From: Hoeflea sp. 108
GTDB lineage: Bacteria > Pseudomonadota > Alphaproteobacteria > Rhizobiales > Rhizobiaceae
Length of the DNA stretch: 64,000 nucleotides
Assembly: GCF_000372965.1 (NCBI RefSeq)
Contig: NZ_KB890024.1
Location: forward strand, 3,474,839-3,538,838
Reading direction: 5' to 3'
The notes beneath the pieces were generated by a model, which was not told the DNA's origin, made no database searches, and saw nothing but the letters and a program-made list of their open reading frames with translations. Made by a program: the position numbers and the translations under genes. This document shows positions 32,222 through 41,757 of this stretch, piece by piece; within the stretch, counting starts at the first letter, position 1, and each line of letters opens with the position of its first letter.

Positions 32222-32812
32222 ATGAGACGTTGGTTGGGAGCCGCAGCCGGCATGTCCGCGCTTGCAGTGGTGGCGGCGTGCAACAGCCCCAGGGATGCGC
32301 TCGATCCGTCCTCGATCAAGCCGACCGAACAGTCGAATGCCCTAGCCAGCGCCGAAGGCACCGACGCTGGCGCCCCCGCCATTGCACCCGCCCCCGCAAC
32401 ACCCGCGCCGCTGTCGCCCCAGACGGCGGCCATCGTCGCCAAGACGCGCGTGCAGTTCGCCCCCATCGTCGGCACGCCGGTCGAGGCGGCGACGCCTCTG
32501 ACCGAGCGGCTCAACCTGCGCGCCCGCACCCGCGGCATCACGCTCGCCGGAAGCACCGACACCACCCCGCCCGGCATCATCATGCGCGGCTACTTCTCCG
32601 CCATGACCGAAGGCGCCAACACGACAGTCGTCTATGTCTGGGACGTCTACGACCCGGCAGGCACGCGGCTGCACCGCATCAACGGCCAGCAGAGCGCGGC
32701 CTCCACGGGCACGGGCGAAGGCTGGCCGACTGTCGCTCCAACGACAATGCAGGCGATCGCCGATTCCACCATCGACCAGCTCGTCGACTGGCTCGCTGCA
32801 CGTGCCGGCTGA
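32222..32812 (+). CDS. Putative lipoprotein of unknown function
   Basis: A 196-residue protein with a lipoprotein signal (MRRWLGAAAGMSALAVVAAC, lipobox V-A-A-Cys20). An Ala/Pro-rich linker (about 45-65) is followed by a folded region beginning QTAAIVAKTRVQFAPIVGTPVEAATPL and containing TTPPGIIMRGYFSAM and VYVWDVYDPAGTRLHRINGQQ. Rhizobial genomes carry close relatives before prs, but no function is known to me. It lies 44 bases after the M24-fold gene on the same strand and could be the last gene of that unit. Confidence 0.82.
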   Translation: MRRWLGAAAGMSALAVVAACNSPRDALDPSSIKPTEQSNALASAEGTDAGAPAIAPAPATPAPLSPQTAAIVAKTRVQFAPIVGTPVEAATPLTERLNLRARTRGITLAGSTDTTPPGIIMRGYFSAMTEGANTTVVYVWDVYDPAGTRLHRINGQQSAASTGTGEGWPTVAPTTMQAIADSTIDQLVDWLAARAG

Positions 32813-32834
32813 AGCTTGATTTCGGCCCGAAGGC

Positions 32835-32882
32835 TTCCATCTCCTGCAAACGGGAACCGATCGGGGACAAGATCATTGTCAC
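32835..32882. repeat. Degenerate rhizobial palindromic repeat (copy C)
   Basis: The segment AAACGGGAACCGATCGGGGA followed by CAAGATCAT keeps the middle and right arm of the dispersed repeat seen at 30071, but the left arm is decayed. It lies between the lipoprotein gene and prs. Confidence 0.45.
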
Positions 32883-33057
32883 AAAATCATTCTCAATGAC
32901 AAAAATGGAGCCCTGTGCCGATGCAAGCTGAAGGGCATTCCCAACCGCGACATTCCGTTACGCATGTCGCTTTTTTGGGGTTCTGGGGGCGAGTCCGCTT
33001 GCAATACGGGCCAAGGCCGCTAAAAGCCCGCTCATATTCACTTCCCAGGGTCAACGT

Positions 33058-33993
<936 letters not shown>

Positions 33994-34021
33994 GCTCCCG
34001 GCCGTCGGCTGACCGCTTCAA

Positions 34022-34053
34022 GGCCCGTCCCGAAATCCGGGGCGGGCCTTTTT
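34022..34053 (+). terminator. Rho-independent terminator of prs
   Basis: GGCCCGTCCC (34022-34031) pairs with GGGGCGGGCC (34039-34048; one G-T pair) and is followed by TTTTT. It also separates prs from the convergent chrA. Confidence 0.88.
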
Positions 34054-34060
34054 CATGGGC

Positions 34061-35392
34061 TCATGCCAGCTGCCACGCCATGCCTGTAAGCGCCGAGATC
34101 GCCAGCACCAGGATCATGTTGGCCTTGAAGCGGATCAAGGCCACACCGGCACCAACCGCAATGGCTGCCGCGACCCAGTCGAACCGGCCGAGATCGGGCG
34201 CCGGCAGCATCAGCGGCCCCCACGCCACGTCCCTGAAATTGCCGAACAGCACATGCAGGGCAAACCACACGGCCAAATTGGCGATGATGCCGACGACGGC
34301 CGCCGTCACCGCCGCCAGCGCGCTCGCCAGCCAGCGCACATTGCGCACCGTCTCGACATAGGGCGCGCCGACGAAGATCCACAGGAAGCACGGCACGAAG
34401 GTGAACCACAGCGTCACCGCGGCGCCCGCCATGCCGCCGGCCAGCGGGGCCAGCGTCGAAAGGCGCGCGCCGCCGAGGAAACCGACAAAGACCAGCACCA
34501 GGATCAAAGGCCCGGGCGTTGTTTCCGCCAGGCCCAGGCCCGTCAGCATCTCGTCCGCCTTCAGCCAGCCATAGACCTCCACCGCCTGCTGGGCGACATA
34601 GGCCAGCACCGCATAGGCGCCGCCGAACGTTACCGCCGCCATCTTGGAAAAGAACGCGGCTTCGGCCGTGAAGACATGGGTCGGCCCGAGCGCCTGCCAC
34701 AGCACGATCATCGGCAGGAACCAGATCGCCAGCCAGACACCGAGCGTGGTGAAGAAGCGCCGCGCGCTCGGCCTCGTCCATTCCGGCATCTCATAGGCGA
34801 CGCCGTCCTCGTCGGCAGACCTCGCGCCCGATGGCGCGAGCCCGGCCAGATGCAACAGCGCACCGATGGCCGCCGCAGCGAGCACGATCAGCGGAAACGG
34901 CAGCTTGAGAAAGGCGATTGCCACGAAGGCGGCAATGGCGAGAACGACCATGCTGCCGTTCTTCAGCGCCCGTTTCGACACCTTGATCAGCGCCTCGAGC
35001 ACGACCGCGAGCACGGCCGCCTTGAGCCCGAACAGCAGGCCCTGCACCAGCGTGATGTGGCCGACGGTCATGTAGATGGCCGACAGGGCGGTGATAACAA
35101 TGGCCCCGGGCAACACAAACAGCAGTCCCGCCACCAGCCCTCCCCTGGTGCCGTGCATCAGCCAGCCGGCATAGGTGGCGAGCTGCATCGCCTCCGGTCC
35201 GGGCAGCAGCATGCAATAGTTGAGCGCATGCAGGAAACGCGGCTCGTCGAGCCAGCGCTTCTCGTCGACCAGTATCTTGTGCATCAGCGCGATCTGCCCG
35301 GCCGGCCCGCCGAAGGACAGCAGGCCGATTTTGGCGAAGGTCCGCGTCGCCTCCCCGAAGGAGGGCGCGGCTCTTGGCGGCGTGGCATCCAT
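34061..35392 (-). CDS. chrA: Chromate transporter ChrA
   Basis: A 443-residue CHR-family membrane protein with the two-repeat layout. Each half starts with the family motif: KIGLLSFGGPAGQIALMH with LPGPEAMQLATYAGW in the first, and KMAAVTFGGAYAVLAYVAQQ with GLAETTPGPLILVLVFVGF in the second. About 12 hydrophobic helices are seen. It exports chromate. The ATG is one base from the stop of the upstream rhodanese-ChrB gene, so they form a chromate-resistance pair. An in-frame upstream ATG would overlap chrB and is less likely. Confidence 0.95.
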   Translation of the reverse strand: MDATPPRAAPSFGEATRTFAKIGLLSFGGPAGQIALMHKILVDEKRWLDEPRFLHALNYCMLLPGPEAMQLATYAGWLMHGTRGGLVAGLLFVLPGAIVITALSAIYMTVGHITLVQGLLFGLKAAVLAVVLEALIKVSKRALKNGSMVVLAIAAFVAIAFLKLPFPLIVLAAAAIGALLHLAGLAPSGARSADEDGVAYEMPEWTRPSARRFFTTLGVWLAIWFLPMIVLWQALGPTHVFTAEAAFFSKMAAVTFGGAYAVLAYVAQQAVEVYGWLKADEMLTGLGLAETTPGPLILVLVFVGFLGGARLSTLAPLAGGMAGAAVTLWFTFVPCFLWIFVGAPYVETVRNVRWLASALAAVTAAVVGIIANLAVWFALHVLFGNFRDVAWGPLMLPAPDLGRFDWVAAAIAVGAGVALIRFKANMILVLAISALTGMAWQLA

Positions 35393-35393
35393 G

Positions 35394-36206
35394 TCAAACC
35401 GCCCTTGCTGGCCAGTTGTGGGTTTCGTCGGTCGCGTAGCGGCACCAGCCATAGAGGCCATCGTAGACAGTCATACCCTTCTCGAGTTGGGCATGATCGT
35501 CGTCTTCGATGGCCGACAGGCCGAGCGATATGGCGAGAAGTCCCGCAGCCTGCGGCTCGATGTCAAGCCGCGCGGTATCAGCTCCCCTGACGATGCGGGC
35601 AAGACGCAGGAGTGCCGGATCGGTCAGGCCGAACTCCGCAATCAGCGTGTCGAAGGTGCAGTCGTCGCCGCGATGCGAATAATGCACGTCCTTGATGTCA
35701 TAAGGGATGGCGCCGGTCTCGTCGGCGACGTCCTTCACCCATTCAGCCGTGACGAAGTGGAACACCGCCAGCGGGTCGATGAAGCGCCTGATCAGCCAGG
35801 GACAGGCGATACGGTCGATCTTGGGCCGCGCCCGCGTCACCCATTCGCTCGGTCGCGACAGCCCCGCTTCAAGCTCAGGCGCTTGCCGAGCCACGACAGG
35901 GCCGCCGGCGGCAAGCCAGGCATCCATGCCGCCTTCGAGCATGGCGGCATCGGCGCCTGATGCCAGAAGCTTCGCCAGCGCGATCTCGCTGACATTGTGG
36001 CCATGGGCGCAATAAACGACGATCGGCCGCCCTGCCGGCATCTGCGGCAGCCACTCGTCCACCTTCATGTGGTCCCGCCACAAGGCGGCGGCGATCCGTG
36101 TCGGAGCGGCGTCGAACACCATCTTGCGGCGCACATCGACGATTGACGGGCACTTGTCGGTGCCGACGAGACGGATCAATTCCTGCAATGAGATCATTCT
36201 GGGCAT
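35394..36206 (-). CDS. Rhodanese-ChrB fusion (chromate resistance protein)
   Basis: A 270-residue fusion. Residues 1 to about 115 are a rhodanese domain with catalytic Cys66 in the loop YCAHGHNVSE. From about 125 on is the ChrB C-terminal domain (KIDRIACPWLIRRFIDPLAVFHFV, DDCTFDTLIAEFGL). ChrB domains regulate or assist chrA, and the rhodanese part may sense or handle sulfur or oxidised thiols. The start is set by GGAGGAAAG. Translational coupling to chrA is probable. The fused form is a known variant that lacks the N-terminal winged helix of classic ChrB, so a direct DNA-binding role is doubtful. Confidence 0.9.
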   Translation of the reverse strand: MPRMISLQELIRLVGTDKCPSIVDVRRKMVFDAAPTRIAAALWRDHMKVDEWLPQMPAGRPIVVYCAHGHNVSEIALAKLLASGADAAMLEGGMDAWLAAGGPVVARQAPELEAGLSRPSEWVTRARPKIDRIACPWLIRRFIDPLAVFHFVTAEWVKDVADETGAIPYDIKDVHYSHRGDDCTFDTLIAEFGLTDPALLRLARIVRGADTARLDIEPQAAGLLAISLGLSAIEDDDHAQLEKGMTVYDGLYGWCRYATDETHNWPARAV

Positions 36207-36318
36207 GGTCTTTCCTCCGCACAAACCTGCGAAGGCGGAGCTTGGGCCTTCCGGCCTTACGGGGAGTCCACCATGCCCCCGATATGCGAATTCTATTTGA
36301 AACTGCTGGCCGCTTCAA

Positions 36319-37083
36319 TCATCTCAACACGCCGTCCAGCGCCGGCAGGCCGATAACAGCGGCGGCGGCGATCAACCCGTAGCAGATGCGCCGGAAGGTC
36401 GCCTCGTTGGCGCGGCTGAACAGGTGCGAGCCGATGTAAAGGCCGAGCGCGAAGGTCGGCCCGATCGTCAGCGACAGCCCCACCGTCTCCCAGGTCAAAA
36501 GCCCGGCGATGAGGTAGCTCGCGATCGACAGAACGCTCGATATGGCGAAATAGAGCACGATGTTCGCCCGCACCGTCAGCGGCGGGATAGCCCCGCCAAG
36601 CCAGTAGGCCACGACGGGCGGCCCGCCGACCTGGGCAGCCCCCGAAAACAGCCCCGAGGTCATGCCGACGGCCGCAGTCAGGCCGGCATGCGGGCGGCCG
36701 TGATAGCGCCAGCCCGACATCAGGAGCGCCAGCAGCCCGGCCACGATGGCGACGATGGCCCAGCGGATCACCACGCCGTCGACATGGGTGAGAAGATAGG
36801 TGCCTGTCGGCACGCCAATGACTGCGCCAAGCGCCATGACGCCGACATTGGCGCGGTCGGCATTGCGCCATGCCTTGGGAATGAGCCCCGGCGTCAGCAC
36901 CAGGTCGACGATCAAAAGCAGCGGCACCGCGAGCTTGGCCCCGATCAGCGAACTTGCCACCGGCACGAAGATCAACGCCCCGCCAAAACCCGAGAAGCCG
37001 CGCGCGCAGCCGGCGACGAAGGCGGCAATGACGAGCACCACGATGGTCGCTGTCGGCAGGTGGAGGGGCAGAAGATCTTGCAT
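36319..37083 (-). CDS. TSUP family permease (TauE/SafE)
   Basis: A 254-residue inner-membrane protein with about eight hydrophobic helices in two repeats. The typical first motif FVAGCARGFSGFGGALIFVPVASSLIG is present, and the second repeat has GLFSGAAQVGGPPVVAYWLGG. Members export sulfite, sulfoacetate or other organosulfur anions. The start is the ATG giving MQDLLPLHLPTATI; a GTG four codons upstream is possible. It lies 112 bases downstream of the chrB start on the same strand but upstream in transcription order, so it may read into chrBA. The substrate is unknown. Confidence 0.88.
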   Translation of the reverse strand: MQDLLPLHLPTATIVVLVIAAFVAGCARGFSGFGGALIFVPVASSLIGAKLAVPLLLIVDLVLTPGLIPKAWRNADRANVGVMALGAVIGVPTGTYLLTHVDGVVIRWAIVAIVAGLLALLMSGWRYHGRPHAGLTAAVGMTSGLFSGAAQVGGPPVVAYWLGGAIPPLTVRANIVLYFAISSVLSIASYLIAGLLTWETVGLSLTIGPTFALGLYIGSHLFSRANEATFRRICYGLIAAAAVIGLPALDGVLR

Positions 37084-37207
37084 GTCTTGGGTAACGCCGT
37101 GATTGTTTCGAGCCGGCGTGATACAGGCTCGGCGTCGCCTGCGCGAGCAGCCACGGCGCAACCAGCACCAATCCAGGCCACAATGCCGCAACGGTCGGGC
37201 CGCAACG

Positions 37208-37233
37208 GTTGCACTTTTTGCCACCTTCCGATA
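37208..37233 (+). promoter_or_regulatory. Putative sigma-70 promoter of rplY
   Basis: TTGCAC, then a 16-base spacer, then ATATAG, about 135 bases before the rplY start codon. The leader between them contains a GC-rich hairpin region (CGGCGGAAGGCCGCC). Spacing fits an alphaproteobacterial housekeeping promoter; the site is a visual call. Confidence 0.4.
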
Positions 37234-37364
37234 TAGAGCCGCCACCCGCGTAGACACCCTTGGAGGCAACGCGGCGGAAGGCCGCCCCACCCGGCGGCTT
37301 TCGACGTTTACGGATCAGGCCTCAGGCCCGCCGTAGGCGCTCCATACAACCGAAAGGAAATGCC

Positions 37365-37976
37365 ATGAGCGAAACTTACGAGCTCAAGGCCGAAGCACGC
37401 GAACTGGTCGGTAAGGGGTCCGCCCGTGAAGTTCGTCGCAACGGCAAAGTGCCTGCAGTCATTTACGGCGACAAGCAGCCTCCCCTGGCCATCGCCCTGT
37501 CCTACAAGGACATCTTCTACAAGATCCATGGCGGCGGCTTCCTGACCACGATCGCCACGATCGACGTCGACGGCAAGAAGATCCAGGTCCTGCCCAAGGA
37601 CTACCAGCTTGACCCGGTCCGTGACTTCCCGATGCATGTCGATTTCCTGCGCGTCGGCAAGAACACCGAGGTCAACGTCCAGGTTCCGGTTCACTTCATC
37701 AATGAAGAGAAGTCGCCCGGCATCAAGCGCGGCGGCACGCTGAACATCGTCCGTCACGAGGTCGAGTTCCACTGCCCGGCCAACGCGATCCCCGAGTTCA
37801 TCACCGTCGATCTCGACGGCACCGACATCGGCGACTCGATCCACATCTCGGCCGTCAAGCTGCCGAAGGGTGTGAAGCCCGTCATCTCCGATCGCGATTT
37901 CACCATCGCAACGATCGCCGGCACCTCGGCGTCGAAGTCGGAAGAAGGCGCGGCCGAGGCTACCGCCGAGGCGTAA
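37365..37976 (+). CDS. rplY: 50S ribosomal protein L25/Ctc
   Basis: A 203-residue long-form L25 (TL5/Ctc type) that binds 5S rRNA. The N-terminal L25 domain (SETYELKAEARELVGKGSAREVRRNGKVPAVIYG) is followed by the C-terminal TL5 beta domain (about 95-185) and an acidic alanine-rich tail (EEGAAEATAEA). AAAGGAAA gives the start. It is followed 27 bases later by pth, the normal order in alphaproteobacteria. Confidence 0.97.
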   Translation: MSETYELKAEARELVGKGSAREVRRNGKVPAVIYGDKQPPLAIALSYKDIFYKIHGGGFLTTIATIDVDGKKIQVLPKDYQLDPVRDFPMHVDFLRVGKNTEVNVQVPVHFINEEKSPGIKRGGTLNIVRHEVEFHCPANAIPEFITVDLDGTDIGDSIHISAVKLPKGVKPVISDRDFTIATIAGTSASKSEEGAAEATAEA

Positions 37977-38003
37977 TCGCCAGCATACCCGGAGGACCCG
38001 AAC

Positions 38004-38741
38004 ATGCTGCTCTTTGCAGGTCTCGGCAATCCGGGTGCGCAGTATCAGAACAACCGGCACAATGTCGGCTTCATGGCGGCGGACGCAATTGCCCGCCGCC
38101 ATTCGTTTTCGCCCTGGACGAAGAAGTTCAAGGGCCTGATTTCTGAAGGCAACATCGCCGGCGAAAAGATCATCCTGATCAAGCCGCTGACCTTCATGAA
38201 CCTGTCCGGCCAGTCGGTCGGCGAAGCCATGCGCTTCTACAAGCTCGCCCCTTCCGATCTCACCGTCTTTTATGACGAGCTTGACCTCGCCGCCGGCAAG
38301 GTGCGCGTCAAGATCGGCGGCGGCGCCGGCGGCCACAACGGCATTCGCTCCATCGACCAGCACATCGCCAAGGATTATCGCCGCGTCCGCATCGGCATCG
38401 GCCATCCCGGCGTCAAGGAAATGGTCCATGGCCATGTGCTTGGCGACTTCGCCAAGGCCGACAAGGAATGGCTGGAGGTATTGCTCGACCTCATGGCCGA
38501 CAACGCCGACCTTCTGACCAAGGGCGACGACAACGGCTTCATGAACAAGGTCACCGTCGGCCTGCGCGACAAGCTGCAGCCGACAAGTGCTGACGACACC
38601 CCGCCGCCGAAGGCGCCCAAGCCGCAGGCGCCGAAGGCCCAGAGCCACATCCGCCAGGCCCGCCCGAACCAGCCTGCCGTCAAGGTCCCCGAGACCGGCC
38701 CGATGGCCGCGATGCTGAAGAAGCTGCTCGGCAAGGAATAG
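38004..38741 (+). CDS. pth: Peptidyl-tRNA hydrolase
   Basis: A 245-residue enzyme that frees tRNA from stalled peptidyl-tRNA. Catalytic His lies in NNRHNVGFMAADAI (about residue 20), with TFMNLSGQSVGEA, FYDELDL and GGGAGGHNGIRSI intact. Beyond the normal 190-residue fold is a Pro/Lys/Ala-rich tail (PPPKAPKPQAPKAQ, then TGPMAAMLKKLLGKE), seen in rhizobial Pth. The 3' end coding this tail is repeated in decayed form at 39265-39350, on the far side of an orphan gene. Confidence 0.97.
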   Translation: MLLFAGLGNPGAQYQNNRHNVGFMAADAIARRHSFSPWTKKFKGLISEGNIAGEKIILIKPLTFMNLSGQSVGEAMRFYKLAPSDLTVFYDELDLAAGKVRVKIGGGAGGHNGIRSIDQHIAKDYRRVRIGIGHPGVKEMVHGHVLGDFAKADKEWLEVLLDLMADNADLLTKGDDNGFMNKVTVGLRDKLQPTSADDTPPPKAPKPQAPKAQSHIRQARPNQPAVKVPETGPMAAMLKKLLGKE

Positions 38742-38795
38742 ACCGCACCTCCAACGAGCGTTAGATTTGATGGTCGTCGCCATCGAGAGACGCCC

Positions 38796-39218
38796 ATGGG
38801 ATATGATGTGGGAGTTTATGCCGGCTCGCTCAGCGCGGACGATTCGACCGCTTGGGACGAATTCGAAACTTACCTCGCTTCACTCGATGCAGATGGGGGC
38901 GATTGGCTTTCGAACCCCATTCCGCCTGAACCAGGCTCCAAAATGCATACGCTGTATCTGAAACTGATAGAGCGGTTCCCATGTCGGACTACGCTGCCAG
39001 AACAGGAGCAAGAAACAGCGTTTTCTCCTTGGCTGTCCGAGGTTTGGGCGATGTTCGGCAGGAATCACGCCTGGCTCGATATGAATTTTTCCAGCGGCCC
39101 CGAAGTCATGCCTCACGTGGTGGAGTTGGGATCTGACCTTGGACTTACCATTCTTGAATTTCCCGCCGGCCAGATCCATCGCCCGGGTGATGGCGGCACG
39201 TACGGGATCGCGAACTAA
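38796..39218 (+). CDS. Orphan hypothetical protein inserted between pth and its duplicated tail
   Basis: A 140-residue soluble acidic protein. It starts GYDVGVYAGSLSADDSTAW and ends VVELGSDLGLTILEF...GQIHRPGDGG. The build loosely recalls the small MSYDLMVF-type proteins, some of which act as toxin immunity proteins; this is only a resemblance. It sits between intact pth and a partial pth 3' copy and is less GC-rich than its neighbours, both suggesting later acquisition. No clear Shine-Dalgarno is seen before the ATG (ACGCCC). Confidence 0.6.
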   Translation: MGYDVGVYAGSLSADDSTAWDEFETYLASLDADGGDWLSNPIPPEPGSKMHTLYLKLIERFPCRTTLPEQEQETAFSPWLSEVWAMFGRNHAWLDMNFSSGPEVMPHVVELGSDLGLTILEFPAGQIHRPGDGGTYGIAN

Positions 39219-39264
39219 AGCAAAGCAACTTCTCAAGCTGCGCTCCGAATTCGGAAGCCCGCCG

Positions 39265-39350
39265 AGCCGCAGGCACCGAAGGCCCAGAGCCACATCCGCC
39301 AGGCCCGCCCCCCCGAGACCGGCCCGATGGAAGAAGCTGCTCGGCAAGGA
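39265..39350 (+). repeat. Decayed direct duplicate of the pth 3' end
   Basis: This 86-base block matches 38620-38737 inside pth. The first 45 bases agree at all but one position. Then 18-19 bases and about 14 bases are missing relative to pth, and the end AAGCTGCTCGGCAAGGA is identical. It has no start codon and cannot code a functional tail. It marks a past duplication or insertion event around the orphan gene. Confidence 0.85.
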
Positions 39351-39441
39351 CTGAGCGGCCGCAAAGACATCCGCCTCGGTTCGTGCGATAAGGGCGCGCA
39401 ATGCCCTTGGGTCCGACGCAACCGTCCGGCGAGGTGTTACC

Positions 39442-39849
39442 ATGCAATCCAAAACCGCATCCTGCTCCTGCGGGCAGCTCAGCATCGAAGTTAGCGGCGC
39501 GGCGCTCGGTGTCGGTGTGTGCCATTGCCTCGCCTGCCAGCGTCGCACCGGCAGCGTCTTTGCCGCCCTTGCCGCCTTCGCCCCGCCTTACACGGCCACG
39601 GGCACGGCGAGCGAATATCTGCGCGTCGGCGACAGGGGCTCGCGCTACATCTTCAGGTTCTGCCCGGTCTGCGGCACCAACCTGTTCCACACCGAAATTG
39701 GCGCCGAGCGTGCCTTTGTGGCGGTCGCGGTCGGCGGCTTCGCCGACCCGGATTTTCCCCCTCCCGAGGATTCCGTCTACGACTGCCGCCGCCACTCATG
39801 GGTCGTCCTGCCTCCGGGAACCAAGGCCTATGACAAGGACCCTGACTGA
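39442..39849 (+). CDS. GFA family glutathione-dependent formaldehyde-activating-like protein
   Basis: A 135-residue zinc protein of the Gfa/CENP-V fold. Ligand cysteines are Cys8 and Cys10 (CSCGQL), Cys27, Cys29 and Cys32 (CHCLACQRRTG) and Cys74 and Cys77 (FCPVCGTNLFH). The founding member was thought to condense glutathione with formaldehyde, but most members have unproven roles. No ribosome site of note was used; the ATG precedes QSKTASCSCG, the usual beginning. It is in the same direction as the pth-ychF block and interrupts it. Confidence 0.9.
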   Translation: MQSKTASCSCGQLSIEVSGAALGVGVCHCLACQRRTGSVFAALAAFAPPYTATGTASEYLRVGDRGSRYIFRFCPVCGTNLFHTEIGAERAFVAVAVGGFADPDFPPPEDSVYDCRRHSWVVLPPGTKAYDKDPD

Positions 39850-39971
39850 CTTGCGACACCCGACACGAGTACGCACCGTCTTCACGCGGTCCTGCCCGCA
39901 AGCTGAAGGCTCCTGACATAAGTCGGCCGGTCGGCATGTTAGACAGGCTCCTTGCGCAACAGGAGCAGATC

Positions 39972-40514
39972 ATGGCGACAACAGGCACAGACGACGTCAT
40001 CTACATGTTTGCAATGTCGCTCGACGGCTTCATCGCCCGCGAGGACGGCACGTTCGACTGGCTCGACAATTTCCCGGCCGACGACGACTACGACTTTTCG
40101 AGCTTCATGGCCTCGCTGAGCGGCATGGTGATGGGCCGCAGCACCTATGAAGCCACCCGGCGGCATGACGAATGGGCCTACGGCCAATACCCTTGCCTGG
40201 TTGCCACCTCGCGCCCGCTCGAAAACCTGCCCGAAAACGCGGAGGCAATGGCCGGCACGCCAGCCGAAATGCTTGCCAATCTTCGCGCACGCGGGGCCAC
40301 CGGCCGCATCTGGCTGTTCGGCGGCGGCGACCTCGCCCGGCAGTTCATGGATGCCGGCCTGCTCGATACGATCGAGATCGGCACCATCCCCGTGATCCTC
40401 GGCTCCGGCATCCCGGCTTTCGGCGGCATACAGGCGGACCGCTGGCTCGATCTGGCCTTTGCCAAGCCCTTGGCCAATGGCGCAGTCCATGCGCAATACC
40501 GCGTGCGACGCTGA
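39972..40514 (+). CDS. Dihydrofolate reductase / RibD C-terminal family protein
   Basis: A 180-residue NADPH-binding reductase-like protein. It begins YMFAMSLDGFIAREDGTFDWL and has MVMGRSTYEA and IWLFGGGDLARQFMDAGL, typical of the RibD_C/YwjB group related to DHFR. The AGGAG site points to the ATG at 39972. Despite the fold, such lone proteins are not proven folate reductases. It lies 74 bases before ychF. Confidence 0.9.
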   Translation: MATTGTDDVIYMFAMSLDGFIAREDGTFDWLDNFPADDDYDFSSFMASLSGMVMGRSTYEATRRHDEWAYGQYPCLVATSRPLENLPENAEAMAGTPAEMLANLRARGATGRIWLFGGGDLARQFMDAGLLDTIEIGTIPVILGSGIPAFGGIQADRWLDLAFAKPLANGAVHAQYRVRR

Positions 40515-40588
40515 AAGACTTGACGATCTTAGGCCCTATCGCCCATAGCCCTGTTCAAATTCCGATTTCCCGATAGGACCAAAAGACC

Positions 40589-41692
40589 ATGGGTTTCAAA
40601 TGCGGCATCGTCGGCCTGCCCAATGTTGGCAAATCGACGCTTTTCAACGCGCTGACGCGCACGGCCGCCGCGCAGGCCGCCAACTATCCGTTCTGCACCA
40701 TCGAGCCGAACACCGGCGAAGTGGCCGTGCCTGACCAGCGCCTCAGGCAGCTGGCCAACATCGCCAAGTCCAAGGAGATCATCCCGACCCGCATCTCCTT
40801 CGTCGACATCGCCGGCCTCGTGCGTGGCGCCTCCAAGGGTGAAGGCCTGGGCAACCAGTTCCTCGCCAACATCCGCGAGGTCGACGCCATCGTGCATGTG
40901 CTGCGCTGCTTCGAGGACGACGACATCACCCATGTCGAAGGCCGCATCGATCCGGTCGCCGACGCCGAGACCGTCGAGACCGAGCTGATGCTTGCCGATC
41001 TTGAGAGCCTCGAGCGCCGCATCGTCCAGATCCGCAAGCGCGCCCAGGGCAAGGACAAGGAAGCCACCACCGTCCTGCCGATGATGGAACAGGCACTCGC
41101 CCTGCTCCAGGACGGCAAGCCGGTGCGCCTGCTGCTCAAGGGCATATCAGCCGAAGACCTTGCCATCCTGCAGGGCCTGAACCTGCTGACCTCGCACCCC
41201 GTGCTTTATGTCTGCAACGTCGCCGAAAGCGATGCGGCGACCGGCAACGAGCACACCGCAGCGGTCCAGAAGATGGCCGAAGCACAGGGCGCCGGCGTCG
41301 TCATCATCTCGGCTGCCATCGAGGCCGAGGTGGCGCAGCTGCCCGACGAGGAAGCCAAGGAATTCCTCGCCGACATGGGCCTCGACGAGCCGGGCCTGGA
41401 TAAGCTCATCCGCGCCGGCTACGAGCTCTTGCACCTCATCACCTACTTCACCGTGGGCCCGAAGGAGACGCGCGCCTGGACCGTGCACAAGGGCGCCAAG
41501 GCGCCCCAGGCCGCCGGTGTCATCCACACCGACTTCGAGCGCGGCTTCATTCGCGCCCAGACCATCGCCTTCAATGACTTCGTCACGCTCGGCGGCGAAG
41601 TTCCGGCCAAGGAAGCCGGCAAGGCGCGTGACGAAGGCAAGGAATATGTCGTCCAGGATGGCGACGTGATGCTGTTCAAGTTCAACACCTGA
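40589..41692 (+). CDS. ychF: Redox-regulated ATPase/GTPase YchF (EngD)
   Basis: A 367-residue Obg-family P-loop protein. G1 is GLPNVGKST, switch II region FVDIAGLVRGASKGEGLGNQ, and the nucleotide-specificity motif is altered from NKxD to NVAE, as in YchF proteins that prefer ATP. A coiled-coil insertion (about 125-160) and a C-terminal TGS-like domain (from about 280: TYFTVGPKETRAWTVHKGA) complete the fold. It binds ribosomes and is usually next to pth; here the pair is split by about 1.8 kb of extra genes. A terminator follows. Confidence 0.96.
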   Translation: MGFKCGIVGLPNVGKSTLFNALTRTAAAQAANYPFCTIEPNTGEVAVPDQRLRQLANIAKSKEIIPTRISFVDIAGLVRGASKGEGLGNQFLANIREVDAIVHVLRCFEDDDITHVEGRIDPVADAETVETELMLADLESLERRIVQIRKRAQGKDKEATTVLPMMEQALALLQDGKPVRLLLKGISAEDLAILQGLNLLTSHPVLYVCNVAESDAATGNEHTAAVQKMAEAQGAGVVIISAAIEAEVAQLPDEEAKEFLADMGLDEPGLDKLIRAGYELLHLITYFTVGPKETRAWTVHKGAKAPQAAGVIHTDFERGFIRAQTIAFNDFVTLGGEVPAKEAGKARDEGKEYVVQDGDVMLFKFNT

Positions 41693-41730
41693 GAAGGTGC
41701 CGGCGAATAGCCCGCCTCCGGCTCTCAGCA

Positions 41731-41757
41731 AAAGCCCGGCCTCGCGCCGGGCTTTTC
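41731..41757 (+). terminator. Rho-independent terminator of ychF
   Basis: AAAGCCCGGC (41731-41740) pairs with GCCGGGCTTTT (41746-41756) over a five-base loop. It lies 39 bases past the ychF stop. Confidence 0.85.

Noticed and set aside
37308..38783. A 491-codon minus-strand frame opposite rplY and pth
   Set aside because: Its translation (Gly, Arg, Val, Asp repeats) has no family features and fully covers two certain genes.
39145..39795. A minus-strand frame over the pth duplicate and the GFA gene
   Set aside because: Antisense to the zinc-motif GFA gene, with no family features.
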